DNA from: Liolophura sinensis
Taxonomy: Eukaryota; Mollusca; Polyplacophora; Chitonida; Chitonidae
Direction of reading: 5' to 3'
Length of the DNA: 64,000 nt
NCBI RefSeq assembly: GCF_032854445.1
Contig: NC_088305.1
Location: 4,715,606-4,779,605, forward strand
The notes under the pieces: generated by a model
Told to the model about the DNA's origin: nothing
The model's input: the letters and a program-made list of their open reading frames with translations, nothing else
Databases searched by the model: none
Shown: piece after piece, positions 38,263-48,590 of the stretch
Layout of the letters: every line of letters starts with the position of its first letter
How positions within the stretch are numbered: the stretch's first letter is position 1
Program-made: the position numbers and the translations under genes

Positions 38263-38830
38263 GTTATCTTGTTTAGCTTTACTGAGTAGCTCTTCAGCTA
38301 CTCTAATGGCATTCTAAACACATTTTGGCAGCCTACAGCCACGGATGCCGGCATAATGTAGCTCTCTAGCACATCCCAAACTCGTCCCTTTTAGAGTTGG
38401 CTTTCACAGACCTTAAAATACACGCATTTAGCTGAGACTGGACATGTACATTGATCATATAGTAGGAGTAAAACCTTAAGCACAATGACGTCAGCATGAA
38501 TATTTAAGAGAATGACAGGAGGGGTTTTATTGGACAAACCTAAAACATGGCGGGACTTTCAATGTGCCTCGTATTGGTGGATTTTATAGAAAATCACGGT
38601 GTTTAAAACTGTTTTTCCTCTTTTACAAACATTTTATATAATCTCAAAATAAAATAGAATTCCACACAGTATTTATAGCTCTTTCATTAAAGATATAGGT
38701 TGTATACATGTGTTCTTTTCTTTTAAGCTCTCGTGTATGCCGAGCTCCCGCCATCTACACGTACAAGAGTAGATAGAAGTGTTCTGTTGAGGATTAGATC
38801 ATGCACGTACTACTCGGATGAACCATAGAG

Positions 38831-39052
38831 CAGCGAAATGACCCAGAAGTCTCTCACCAATGCAGTCGCTGTGAGTTCAAGTCCAGCTCATGCTGGCTTC
38901 CTCTCTGGCCGTAAGTGGGAAGGTCTGCCAGCAACCTGAGGATGGTCGTGGGTTTCCCCCGGGCTCTGCCCGGTTTCCTCCCACCGTAATGCTGTCCATA
39001 TAGGTGAAATATTCTTGAGTACGGCGTAAAACACCAATCAAATAAATAAATA
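38831..39052 (+). mobile_element. SINE-1, lacks the first part of the head
   Basis: B-box-like GTGAGTTCAAGTCCAGCTCA, body TGGGAAGGTCTGCCAGCAAC and GGGTTTCCCCCGGGCTCTGC, 3' end CTTGAGTACGGCGTAAAACA then CCAATCAAATAAATAAATA. Confidence 0.93.
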
Positions 39053-39431
39053 CTACTCTAATGATTTTCACCTGCAGTTTTCATGTGTCTTGATGGCCAT
39101 CAGTCCTAAATCTAGTCGTGAAAATAGACATTAATGTAATAGCCGTCAACACAGATGGGTGTTCGAGGTATTTGCAAGGCCATTTCCTAACAAAAAAGAA
39201 ACACAAAACACAGGGAACAAGAACAAAATAAGATGCGTTGTAGCAAAGAAGAGCAGTCAGCAGTAGTGTAATCAGAGAAACCATTGTTTACTGGTTTACC
39301 CAGTATTATCTTTAACTCTCTATTGGTCACATAATTATATTGAAGACGTAAGGAACGGTGACAGCAGGGTAATTGTACACATAAACAAGGTATCGAGTAC
39401 AGGACATTGCACTCGTTGTAAAGATTTTGTT

Positions 39432-39460
39432 GACTTATTTGATTGGTGTTTACTGTTTCA
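39432..39460 (-). mobile_element. SINE-1 tail scrap
   Basis: Only TTATTTGATTGGTGTTTACT remains. It is short but matches the tail exactly over 16 bp. Confidence 0.5.
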
Positions 39461-39762
39461 ACTAGGCCTCCTCCAACACGCGCGAAGGACACTCTCAGAA
39501 GGTTAATCTGAACTTGTGACCTTGTTCCTAGGGTTAATTTCTGAAGTTGTGTATTTACCGTTGTCATGGTAAAAACCCCAATCAGAGAAGAAAATAATTA
39601 GTGAAGGTTAAATCCGTGCTTAGCCTAAATCGGTTTCGTGATCCTGAGGCCAGACCTCAAACTTTTTTAAACTTCTGTAGGCCTCAACCTGTGGAACCAT
39701 TCCAGGTCTTATATTTGAACTCAAATGCTCATTTTAATTTTTGTCATGAAAGAATAAAATTC

Positions 39763-39830
39763 ATTTGATTTATTTGATTGGTGTTTTACACCATAAGAAT
39801 ATTTCACTAATATGAGGCGGCCAACATTAA
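39763..39830 (-). mobile_element. SINE-1 3' fragment
   Basis: Genomic strand TTGATTTATTTGATTGGTGT, TTTACACCATAAGAATATTT, CACTAATATGAGGCGGCCAA. Truncated. Confidence 0.8.
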
Positions 39831-41304
39831 AAAGAAATGATATGGCCCGTGTTAACTAGCATTACTCACCAAAGCGAGGTTTGGTAATTATATTTTGTTA
39901 ATCATACTTAATATGCTACTTTATGTCAGCTCAAATATAAATTATATAAAGGTAATGAAATAGTGAAATTACTAATTTTTGTGAGACTTATTATATTCCG
40001 TTCCCCAGAGCTTGCCAGACTGTATAAACTGGGATAAATAACCAAGAATACACTGGTGTATGAAGAGAAAATCACCAAAGGAAAATTGCATGGAGGTGCA
40101 AGACATTTTTAGCACTTGTACCAAACTTGAATAAAATAAAAAAAACAGACATCTGATTAATTACACCGCTATAACACTGATATGTAAATTTGTAAATTGC
40201 TATAGAAGAAAGGATGTAAGAAAATTGCAATACTCATTTATTGAACAATTTGCAATACTCCAGCCTGGTTAACACTGATAGGTAAAACTATTCGTGAATA
40301 TACACCACTGTCATATACACCACTGTCATATTGTTCTTAACAGTTAGGATAATGACTCTATGAGCGGACTCAATTCAAAGCTCACGAGTGACAAAGAAAT
40401 GGAAGCCGTCATAATATGCATCAACCAGGCAAAAAAAAAAACACAAGCAAATACTTCTTAAATCAATGGAGTTTCAAAGGTGATTAATATTACGATTTTT
40501 CTCCAGTCAGTAAAGTTAATTACAGTAAAGGATAATCTAGGAAACAATTTCATTGACGTCTCTACATATGATAAACTGAGAAGGGTTGGATGCAAGCGAG
40601 TAGAAAGTATTTCACAGATAATAAAAAATCCTGAAAGGCTGGGATCCACGAAACCTTCTTTTTTTTGGTAAATCGTGAAAAGAACATTGCTAAAAACTCG
40701 ACAAAGAAGGCCATCAAAACCTATAAATCTTTTTAGGTTGACCTTTTCACGCACAAAAACGCTCATCTCGTGACGTACAGGGTTCAATAATAGGGATGTT
40801 ATTCTTGCTGACAACAATTGGCGGATAGAATGTAACACACCTGGGATCACTTCCACAAAGTGGTGTACGACACTTTTTTCTCGTATATTTGTCATGCGAT
40901 GTTTTGTACGTCACTATTAACCATTGTCCTATACGTAAAGGTGTCATGCTAGGGAGTCGGGTGTTACATGGTGAAAATAAAATTTTTGAAGAAAGAGAAA
41001 AAAGTGAAAAAAAGAAAATAATGGTGAAGAGAAAAAAAGCGTCAAAGGGACATGGTAAAAAAAAAACATATTTTTTAACCCTCGACTTTTCAAGGAGTCC
41101 TGTACACATGTTAAAGACCAGTCGTCCTCCACTAATATGCCTGTACGATACATTTGTGAAAGCTTCATCAATAACTAGAAAATGTCAGTGGTTTTCCCTA
41201 AACACTTGGTTTATTTCACCCATGAAGGCGACAGACATGGCGAATGTCTGGCAAATGCGCGTTGTAAACCAACATTTAAGAAAATAATTAAATAAAGTAA
41301 ATTC
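39831..41304. other. No confident gene
   Basis: Long frames on opposite strands (minus 40458-40895, minus 40747-41109, plus 40889-41287) conflict with one another. The minus frames include LRIGQWLIVTYK near 40930, and I considered a transposon-borne protein remnant, but the match is too weak to name. A small doubled ATACACCACTGTCAT lies near 40309-40332. Confidence 0.3.
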
Positions 41305-41425
41305 ATACTTCCCCCGGACTCCACCCGGTTTTTCTTCTACCATAATGCTGGCCGCCAACGTATAAATGAAATGTTCTTGAATACGGCGTAAAACACCAAT
41401 AAAATAAATATATAAATTAATTAAT
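41305..41425 (+). mobile_element. SINE-1 3' half
   Basis: TCCCCCGGACTCCACCCGGT, ATAATGCTGGCCGCCAACGT, ATAAATGAAATGTTCTTGAA, TACGGCGTAAAACACCAATA, and an AAATATATAAATTAATTAAT tail. Confidence 0.9.
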
Positions 41426-42455
41426 TCAAACAGCTGATATTCTAACAACACTGTATCGTCATAGTATTGTTACAAAGCTAACATCATGGTTTTCTTTTTC
41501 TTTTGTATGCATACATTATAAGTACAAACGGAAATGACAGACGTCAGAAAGTCACACCAAATACAAAAATTAACGGAAAAAATTGTTGTCATTTACCAAA
41601 GACTAAAATACAATATTTAAAAGAGGAACAAATACAGTTTTTTGGAAAAATGACAAAAATGTATGTAAATGGAAATCGCCAACTGCGATTTGAACATAAA
41701 AGCCAATCAACAAATGAGGAATAACAGTCCGTCAAAAAGAGAGTACAAAAAAGAAATGAAAAAGAGTTGTGTGTGTTTAAAACTATTGATCAAGGCCTCA
41801 GACTGAGATGGCTATTCCATATACCTCCCTGGCTCTCGACGATCCGAGGAGCAAATAACCGATTGACCTAAAAGCCGGAAAAAAGAAATTTTCAAATGGA
41901 TTAAACGATTTTGCCATAATGATTATCCTGGTTTTACAATATGGTCAGCAAAATAAACCAAGCAAACCCCTCAAATCAAAATTTCTAAACAACAGACTTC
42001 AACTGAGAAAATTCGGGAAATATCCGTATTTAAAACTTACTCTAAACTTCCGTCAAACAAATCTTTGTGTGGAATTGTGATTGTTTGTAGTTTGCGCTAA
42101 GCAAATTGACTGGTCAGATTGTACTAGAGTGTGTCGAAAATGCGTAACATACACCACTTTGTCAATATTACCCTGCCACATACCATGCTCTTTACAGCGC
42201 GTGTGTCGCTCTCTACCTTTCGCTTCACTGCCACCAACAACAAATTTTGTACAGAAATCTTGAACAACGATGAGGTCACTTGTGTCATAGTGATGAGGCA
42301 GGAAGTGATGTCAGGAAACACAAACAATCCGTCTCATCCTGTGTCTCCAATAATACTCTGTACACAAGCATTATCTTTATCTAGAGCATGTACAACATGA
42401 TTCTAACCAAAACCTAAAACAATTGACACACGTGATGAGGCTTAGCCTAAATAAG

Positions 42456-42575
42456 CGGATGGCCGTGGGTTTCCCCCAGGCTGTGCCTAGTGCCCTCCAC
42501 CATAATGCTGGCCGTCGTCGTATAAGTGAAATATTCTTGAGTACGGCGTAAAGCACTAATCAAATAGATAAGAAA
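42456..42575 (+). mobile_element. SINE-1 3' half
   Basis: GCGGATGGCCGTGGGTTTCC, CCATAATGCTGGCCGTCGTC, GTATAAGTGAAATATTCTTG, AGTACGGCGTAAAGCACTAA, TCAAATAGATAAG. Confidence 0.9.
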
Positions 42576-43230
42576 ATCTATACATGGATGAACTGGCATT
42601 AGGAATGCGCCCTGATATATGATAAAAGATAAGCCACTATACGGTCCTCGTATAACCAACAGAGAAAATAGAAATCGATTTGTCCCAGGTACCTATCCGT
42701 TTTATACTCCATAAAAAAACTGACAGGCTTCACTCGTGAGTTTCCCTGAGACTTCAAAAGACTCAGGCATTATTCTAATTGCTAGTTTCATGCTGTTAAA
42801 TTTCTTTTGATAGCTTGGACTTAGCCGTATGAAATCCACGCGGGGATGTTGAAAAACAAAGAAGAACTCATTCTGTTTGTTTCTGTTTCCTGTCGTTGTA
42901 CTCGGCTTTTGAGACATATTCATTTCTCCGAGACTCTGCTGCATTATGTCGATACAGTTTTGTGAACAATTCTCACCAAATTTCTCCAAGAAGCTCGTAT
43001 AAAACTACGAAAAAATAATCGATCAATGCCAATGTTTAAGACATGAAGACCTTGGATACACACTGCCTGATTCTTTTTAGAGCAAAGTGCAGACTTCTCC
43101 AATGCATATTTACAACATTTTGACTGCTCCTCCGTGACAACACAGTCTACTTATGACTTAAATAATTCATCATAAGTTTAAAAAAATGTTATGTGTTTAC
43201 CAAGCTGCTTCTTTATTTCTAACTAGTTAT

Positions 43231-43321
43231 ACTTTCTAATTTACAATCTTCCGGAAAATATTCTAAGTCTGCTATTTCCGACTTAGAGCATTTGATATGT
43301 GCAAACAGAAAATTAGAAAGT
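43231..43321. repeat. Small inverted-repeat structure
   Basis: Outer arms ACTTTCTAATTT (43231-43242) and AAATTAGAAAGT (43310-43321) are perfect complements. Inside lies a second hairpin, TCTAAGTC (43262-43269) with GACTTAGA (43280-43287). It could be a tiny MITE remnant or chance. Confidence 0.5.
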
Positions 43322-45090
43322 CCCTACCTCTCCTCCATAAATGTGTCCAAACCTAAAATTTCATCACATTCACTTCGTTTTTGGTAAGCGTTCGTTTTAT
43401 GTTTTAAACAGCATTTTTATTCTGTGCACGAAAGTATTCCGTATAGGCGTATTATTTTATTGTCCTTTAATGTACAGTAATTCCCCTGCGTGTCCTCGTT
43501 GTAAAAGTGTTTAAATCCAGTCTAGAAACGCCAGGGAGAATAAGATTATATGTTAGGCTCTGCTATGCGTTGCTGAATGTTTCCAGCCTAAAGTAACCTT
43601 AACAAAAAACCGTGTTGTGCTCATTCCTGCACTTCCAATGGCGTTTTGTACGCAAACTGCTGACGCATTTCCCATTCTTTAGAAGAATGAAATGATGATT
43701 GTAGCTTCCATTTGGTGCGGGGGGGGGGGAGATATACCTCATTGCATGGTTTTCTGTATTTAGTAGTTCGAAAAGCTTATGGAATACATGTAGTAGCCAA
43801 TCCCGAACAAAGATAATTCAAGGTGATGTATTAACCCTTTTCCATGTCACGAACAATAAATCGAAATCATCATACACACAGCAGACCGCTAAATCAGCTT
43901 GCTAACTGATATTATAGATATGGACAAGGACCGTAGGCTACTACTCTAACCAGTGATTATGGCAGTAGGGTGCTGTTATCATAATGAGGTTAGATAAGTA
44001 CCTCAGTGGAATTCATCGCCTGTGATCGGCGCCCTATCAACTAATGCCCTCAAAAGGAAAAGATGAACACAGATCAAGTCACGTACATAGAACGAGGTTT
44101 GTGTGATGCAATCCTTCAGAAGTGTTGTGATAAGAGAACGTTGCTGTTAATTTTTTTGGTTTTTTTTTTGTTATTTTTATTTATTATTTTTTGTTTTTTT
44201 GTTTTTTGTTGTTGTTTCTTTTTCGTTTTGCTTGTTCTAACCTTAAGATATCTTTACCCATGGCGATTGTTGAACACTGTGAACGTTAGCGGTGTGAAAT
44301 GGTATTGTGCACATGTATGTTTGTGTTCTGCTAGTCTGTAGTTACCCTCGTAACAATAGCATATCCGTCTACAAGGTCTCTACAAAATCTATAGACGCGA
44401 TTACCAGTTTCTACCCATTTTACAAGATTCCTCCTATAAACCTGTTAACCCATTGACGTTAATACTTTTAGAATTTTCTATGCATTTAATTAAATGCATG
44501 CCTGTAAGAGACCCCTTGCAACTAGATGGGAAATCGAATAGGTAGGATAGAGAGGTGTATTTTTTAAGCAGAATTCCCTTCAAAATAAAAATATGATTAC
44601 GTGAACCAAAATCATTTCCACATATTTGATGTATACTTATGAAGCATTAAGCTATGACGAAGTATCATATTGGTTCACGCAATCGTATTTTAGAAGTATC
44701 AGAGCCGGGCTCTTCTTCTGAACCGAGAACTGAAGTATTAAAAAAATGCGTGAAACCGTTGTGTTGAATAAGATAGCGAGTTCGATTCATATAATTGCAT
44801 GCTTTTTTCAGTGCTTAACAAAGACAGTTCATGCAGCGGGGGAACGGTTAATTAATTTATTTCTTGATATATTATCAAGGTATATGTTAGATAGGTTTAA
44901 ATATATTACTGTACAACTACACAGATTATTAATTCGTAAGGCAAAACTAGTTTCAAATACCAGCATTAGACGGGGAAAGGTATTATCCTTTACATTTAAC
45001 GGTATACAGTTGGCTGATGGTTAACAAAGAATACTTAGCTTGGCCTATTTCATCAGCTACACCTATTACATAACAACTTCAACTACATAC
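43322..45090. other. No recognised gene
   Basis: Contains a G-run at 43720-43729 and a T-rich low-complexity tract at 44149-44225. Open frames at 44063-44341 (run through the T-tract) and 44746-45024 have no recognisable domain. Confidence 0.35.
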
Positions 45091-45249
45091 CCTCATGCTG
45101 GCTTCCTCTCCGGCCGTACGTGGGAAGGTCTGCCAGCAACCTGCGGATGGTCGTGGGTTTCCGCCGGGCTCTGCCCGGTTTCCACCCACCATAATGTTGG
45201 CCGCCGTCGTATAAGTGAAATATTCTTGAGTACGGCGTAAAACACCAAT

Positions 45250-45287
<38 letters not shown>
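45091..45287 (+). mobile_element. SINE-1 with a long pure A tail
   Basis: The body is nearly consensus: CATGCTGGCTTCCTCTCCGG, CCGTACGTGGGAAGGTCTGC, CAGCAACCTGCGGATGGTCG, CTTGAGTACGGCGTAAAACA, CCAATC. The tail is then 37 uninterrupted A bases (45251-45287) instead of the usual AAAT repeats. A long pure A-run usually means a young insertion. The tRNA head is absent. Confidence 0.92.
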
Positions 45288-45290
<3 letters not shown>

Positions 45291-45498
45291 ACTACATACC
45301 GGTTAAACCCTTGCGTCATTTAGTTAGCAATGTGTAAGTGTGGGCAGATTGACAATCAACCTGAGCGACAGGGTTTCCCATCTAGTTGGAAGGGATCCTT
45401 TCTTAAACACGAAACTAAAACGTATCACCAGTTAATTTTTCTCTCACCTAACTGCTTGTGCTATCTTGGTATGTTTTCTGAAAATTATACTAGACAGG

Positions 45499-45660
45499 TT
45501 TGATTTATTTATTGATTGTTTTTTTATTTTATACCGTACTCCAGAACATTTCACTTATTTTGGAGGAAGGAAAGCGAGCAGAGCCTGGGCAAAAACCATG
45601 TCCCTTGGCAGGCTGTTGTCAAACCATCCCACGTATGACCGGAGAAGATTAGCCATATTT
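45499..45660 (-). mobile_element. SINE-1, diverged
   Basis: Genomic strand GATTTATTTATTGATTGTTT, ATACCGTACTCCAGAACATT, TCACTTATTTTGGAGGAAGG, CCATCCCACGTATGACCGGA. Confidence 0.8.
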
Positions 45661-46221
45661 GACATTCACATGATGTATACGGAGGCTGGAATATTGACCA
45701 CGACACGGCCAAAGACAGGGGACGGTCCAGGACAGAAGTAACTCGGGGTATGGCCGGGACAGAACTATCTCCACAATAAAAATGAATCTCCGTTTTGTGT
45801 TCACCCATCAGCTTTTCCTGTACACAATGGGGACACTGCCTGGGACCATCCATCATTTCAAACTTAAACATCTCCCACAATTACCAAGGTGTTTGTCCGT
45901 CAGCAATGGCGTACAAACACAGCGGAAATACAGTGCTGTACAGCTGAATAACTAATAGCCGCAGTGTCAACATTTCCACAGAAATCTCACATTTTGCGAC
46001 TTATACACATATAACGTACCATTAATGTTTGTCATCAAACATCATTAGAGGGTTGTTTACACAACAATACGGAAAGGATTATCTATTGGGTTTGAATGTG
46101 TGTATCGCATATATGCTGAAGGCTGTGGGCTGTAGGATTCAATCGGATACAATGGAAAAACCAGATATAGCAAATGCTCCCCAGTGTCTGGCCTAAACAC
46201 TCAATCTGAAGCTTGATTAAA

Positions 46222-46455
46222 GGCAACGAAAACACTAAAGTAAAGCATTTGTCAGATGAAAGACCTCTAAACACTGTCCACAAAACCAGAGAGAATTATT
46301 TTTTTTCGACTCAGTATAACGCATTTAAAACTTTGGATTCTATACGGTGGCCGCTTCTAACAGTGATGCCACATCTGGTTTTGGCCACTTTACCCATATA
46401 GGCTGCTAGATACGGTCATTCAAAATGCATATACCTATGGATATATCAGTGCATT
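46222..46455 (+). repeat. Dispersed repeat D3
   Basis: Aligns with 63478-63712 over about 235 bp: GTCAGATGAAAGACC, AACACTGTCCACAAAA, GCATTTAAAACTTTGGATTC, AGTGATGCCACATCTGG, GTGCATTCGC. The partner copy is about 17 kb away. Non-coding and unrecognised. Confidence 0.75.
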
Positions 46456-46680
46456 CGCCGAATGGGCATGGGAACCAACCTGGAGCTCCCACTATCGGCC
46501 ACCTTGTTGGTAACTAAAGAAGAGATTATAAGACCGTTAATGCCAGTGGTCAATTGACTCGTCCAAACGACGTATTGAATTGCCCGGGTGAAATAATTTT
46601 GTTGCCAGGAAGACATAGTATTTTTATAATTTTAATGTTTCCCCTGTACTATTTACAGCCCAACAGATTAACTTATATTC

Positions 46681-47560
46681 ATGATTGTATAGCAATGTTT
46701 GTGATTGGCCGACGGCACAACTCTAAGCGGAGATCATAACTGTTCAGCCATGTTTGTGATTGGCCGACGACATAACTTTAAGAAAAGACCATAACTGTAT
46801 AGCGATGTCTGTGACTGGACGACAGCCCAACTCCATGAAGATACCACGAAGAGATCATGATTGTGTGGCAATGTCTGTGATTGGACGACAGCGTTACTCT
46901 ACGAAGACACCACGAAGATGATCATGATTGTATGGCAATGTCTGTGATTGGCCAACAGCCTAACTCTACGAAGACACCACGAAGAGATCATGACTGTATG
47001 GCAATTTTTTTGTGATTGGACGACAGCCTAACTCTACGAAGACACCACGAAGAAGATCATGATTGTATGGCAATGTCTGTGATTGGCCAACAGCCTAACT
47101 CTACGAAGACACCACGAAGAGATCATGACTGTATAGCCATTTTTTGTGATTGGACGACAGCCTAACTCTACGAAGACACCACGAAGATGATCATGATTGT
47201 ATGGCAATGTCTGTGATTGGCCAACAGCCTAACTCTACGAAGACACCACGAAGAGATCATGACTGTATAGCCATTTTTTGTGATTGGACGACAGCCTAAC
47301 TCTACGAAGACACCACGAAGAAGATCATGATTGTATGGCAATGTCTGTGATTGGCCAACAGCCTAACTCTACGAAGACACCACGAAGAGATCATGACTGT
47401 ATGGCAATTTTTTTGTGATTGGACGACAGCCTAACTCTACGAAGACACCACGAAGAGATCATGACTGTATGGCAATTTTTTTGTGATTGGACGAGAGCTT
47501 GTGATTGGACGACAGCTTGTGATTGGACGACAGCTTGTGATTGGACAAGAGCTTAACCCA
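46681..47560. repeat. 67-bp minisatellite, about 12 units plus short units
   Basis: The unit holds TGTGATTGGACGACAGCCTA, ACTCTACGAAGACACCACGA, AGAGATCATGACTGTATGGC. TGTGATTGG landmarks fall at 46876, 46943, 47011, 47078, 47145 and 47212, a 67-68 bp period. Two variants alternate: one with ATGTCTGTGATTGGCCAACA, one with TTTTTTGTGATTGGACGACA. This makes a dimeric higher-order unit of about 135 bp. The 5' units are the most diverged. At the 3' end (47496-47550) the array collapses to an 18-bp unit, CTTGTGATTGGACGACAG. Confidence 0.93.
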
Positions 47561-48149
47561 ACAAAGAGACTGCGACTGTATTCATGCTGTTGATGTTCAT
47601 AACCGCAGATTTGCGCATGATCGTTGATAGGCCACTATTGCATGTTGTCCCTTTGTTAACGGTAAAAAATCCTTTCCAAAACGATCCCTTCCAAGTCCCT
47701 TACCGATTTAAACTTTAAAATGCAAAGGTCGAGTGTTGAAACAGTATGCGCAAGCCTTCACAGGCGATCTCCAACAAATTTGACTCTATAAATCCCTTGA
47801 TCCCTGTTGACGTTTGACGATCGAGTGTCACTTTCTCAAAACTGTGCAAGTCATGTTTCTCATACCTTTGTTGACTAACTTATAGTGCCCTGAGGCGACG
47901 TCATTTACAGGAAAAGTTATGGAAATTTGATATACGACGTCTAGTGAAAGTAGGCCCAGGGCCGCATGCACAGATTGATCATAGGCTTAGTTGACTGTAA
48001 ATACTATGGTCAGTCGTGCTAAAAACACATGCTGTAACTGTAATTACAATCAAGTTACCCTGCGATCGCTTTGTGCAAGAGGTCCGCATAATATTAAATC
48101 GAAGGTGTGAAGAGGGCCGTGGTCAAGTTGCGAAGAAAGCGTGAGCGTA
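47561..48149. other. No recognised feature
   Basis: Unique-looking sequence between a minisatellite and a SINE cluster. Nothing is supported. Confidence 0.4.
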
Positions 48150-48368
48150 TCTGTCGCTAGGACACACGAGGTGCGGGTTCAAAATGACACAGGAGCCTAT
48201 CATCAATGCGGTCTCTTCCTCTATGGGCGTACTTGGGGAGGTTTGCCACCATCCTGCTGGGTTCCCCCCAGGCTCTGCCCGGTTTCCTCCCACCATAATA
48301 CTGGCCGCCGTTGTATAAGGGAATTATTCTTGAGTACGGCGCAAAACATCAATCAAATAAATAAATAA
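48150..48368 (+). mobile_element. SINE-1, nearly full length
   Basis: Head scrap CGAGGTGCGGGTTCAAAATG (B-box-like), body CTATGGGCGTACTTGGGGAG, 3' end TTCTTGAGTACGGCGCAAAA, CATCAATC and an AAATAAATAAATAAAC tail. Confidence 0.88.
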
Positions 48369-48486
48369 ACACACGTACAGCATAGACAGCTGTCAATTGG
48401 CCATACGTATTCGGTGAAATACGGCTTCTTGTCTGTTTATCTCGGTCAGGGCTTTATTCTAAACTGTTCATGTAAATGTTTAAACA
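48369..48486 (+). repeat. Dispersed repeat D1
   Basis: ACACACGTACAGCATAGACA, AATTGGCCATACGTATTCGG, TGAAATACGGCTTCTTGTCT, AAACTGTTCATGTAAATG. It follows the SINE tail directly. Confidence 0.7.
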
Positions 48487-48524
48487 GTTCCAACGTATGC
48501 GTTCCCTAGTTTAAGTACTAGCAA

Positions 48525-48590
48525 CATCGTATAAGTGAAATATTCTTGAGTACGGTGTAAAACACCAATCAAATAAATAAATAAATACCC
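48525..48590 (+). mobile_element. SINE-1 3' end fragment
   Basis: ATCGTATAAGTGAAATATTC, TTGAGTACGGTGTAAAACAC, CAATC and AAATAAATAAATAAATA. A minimal 3' truncated copy. Confidence 0.9.

Noticed and set aside
40458-41287. Opposing frames of 120-145 codons, possibly a transposon protein remnant (IGQWLIVTYK segment)
   Set aside because: The frames contradict each other, the similarity to any family is only impressionistic, and low-complexity Lys/Phe stretches inflate them.
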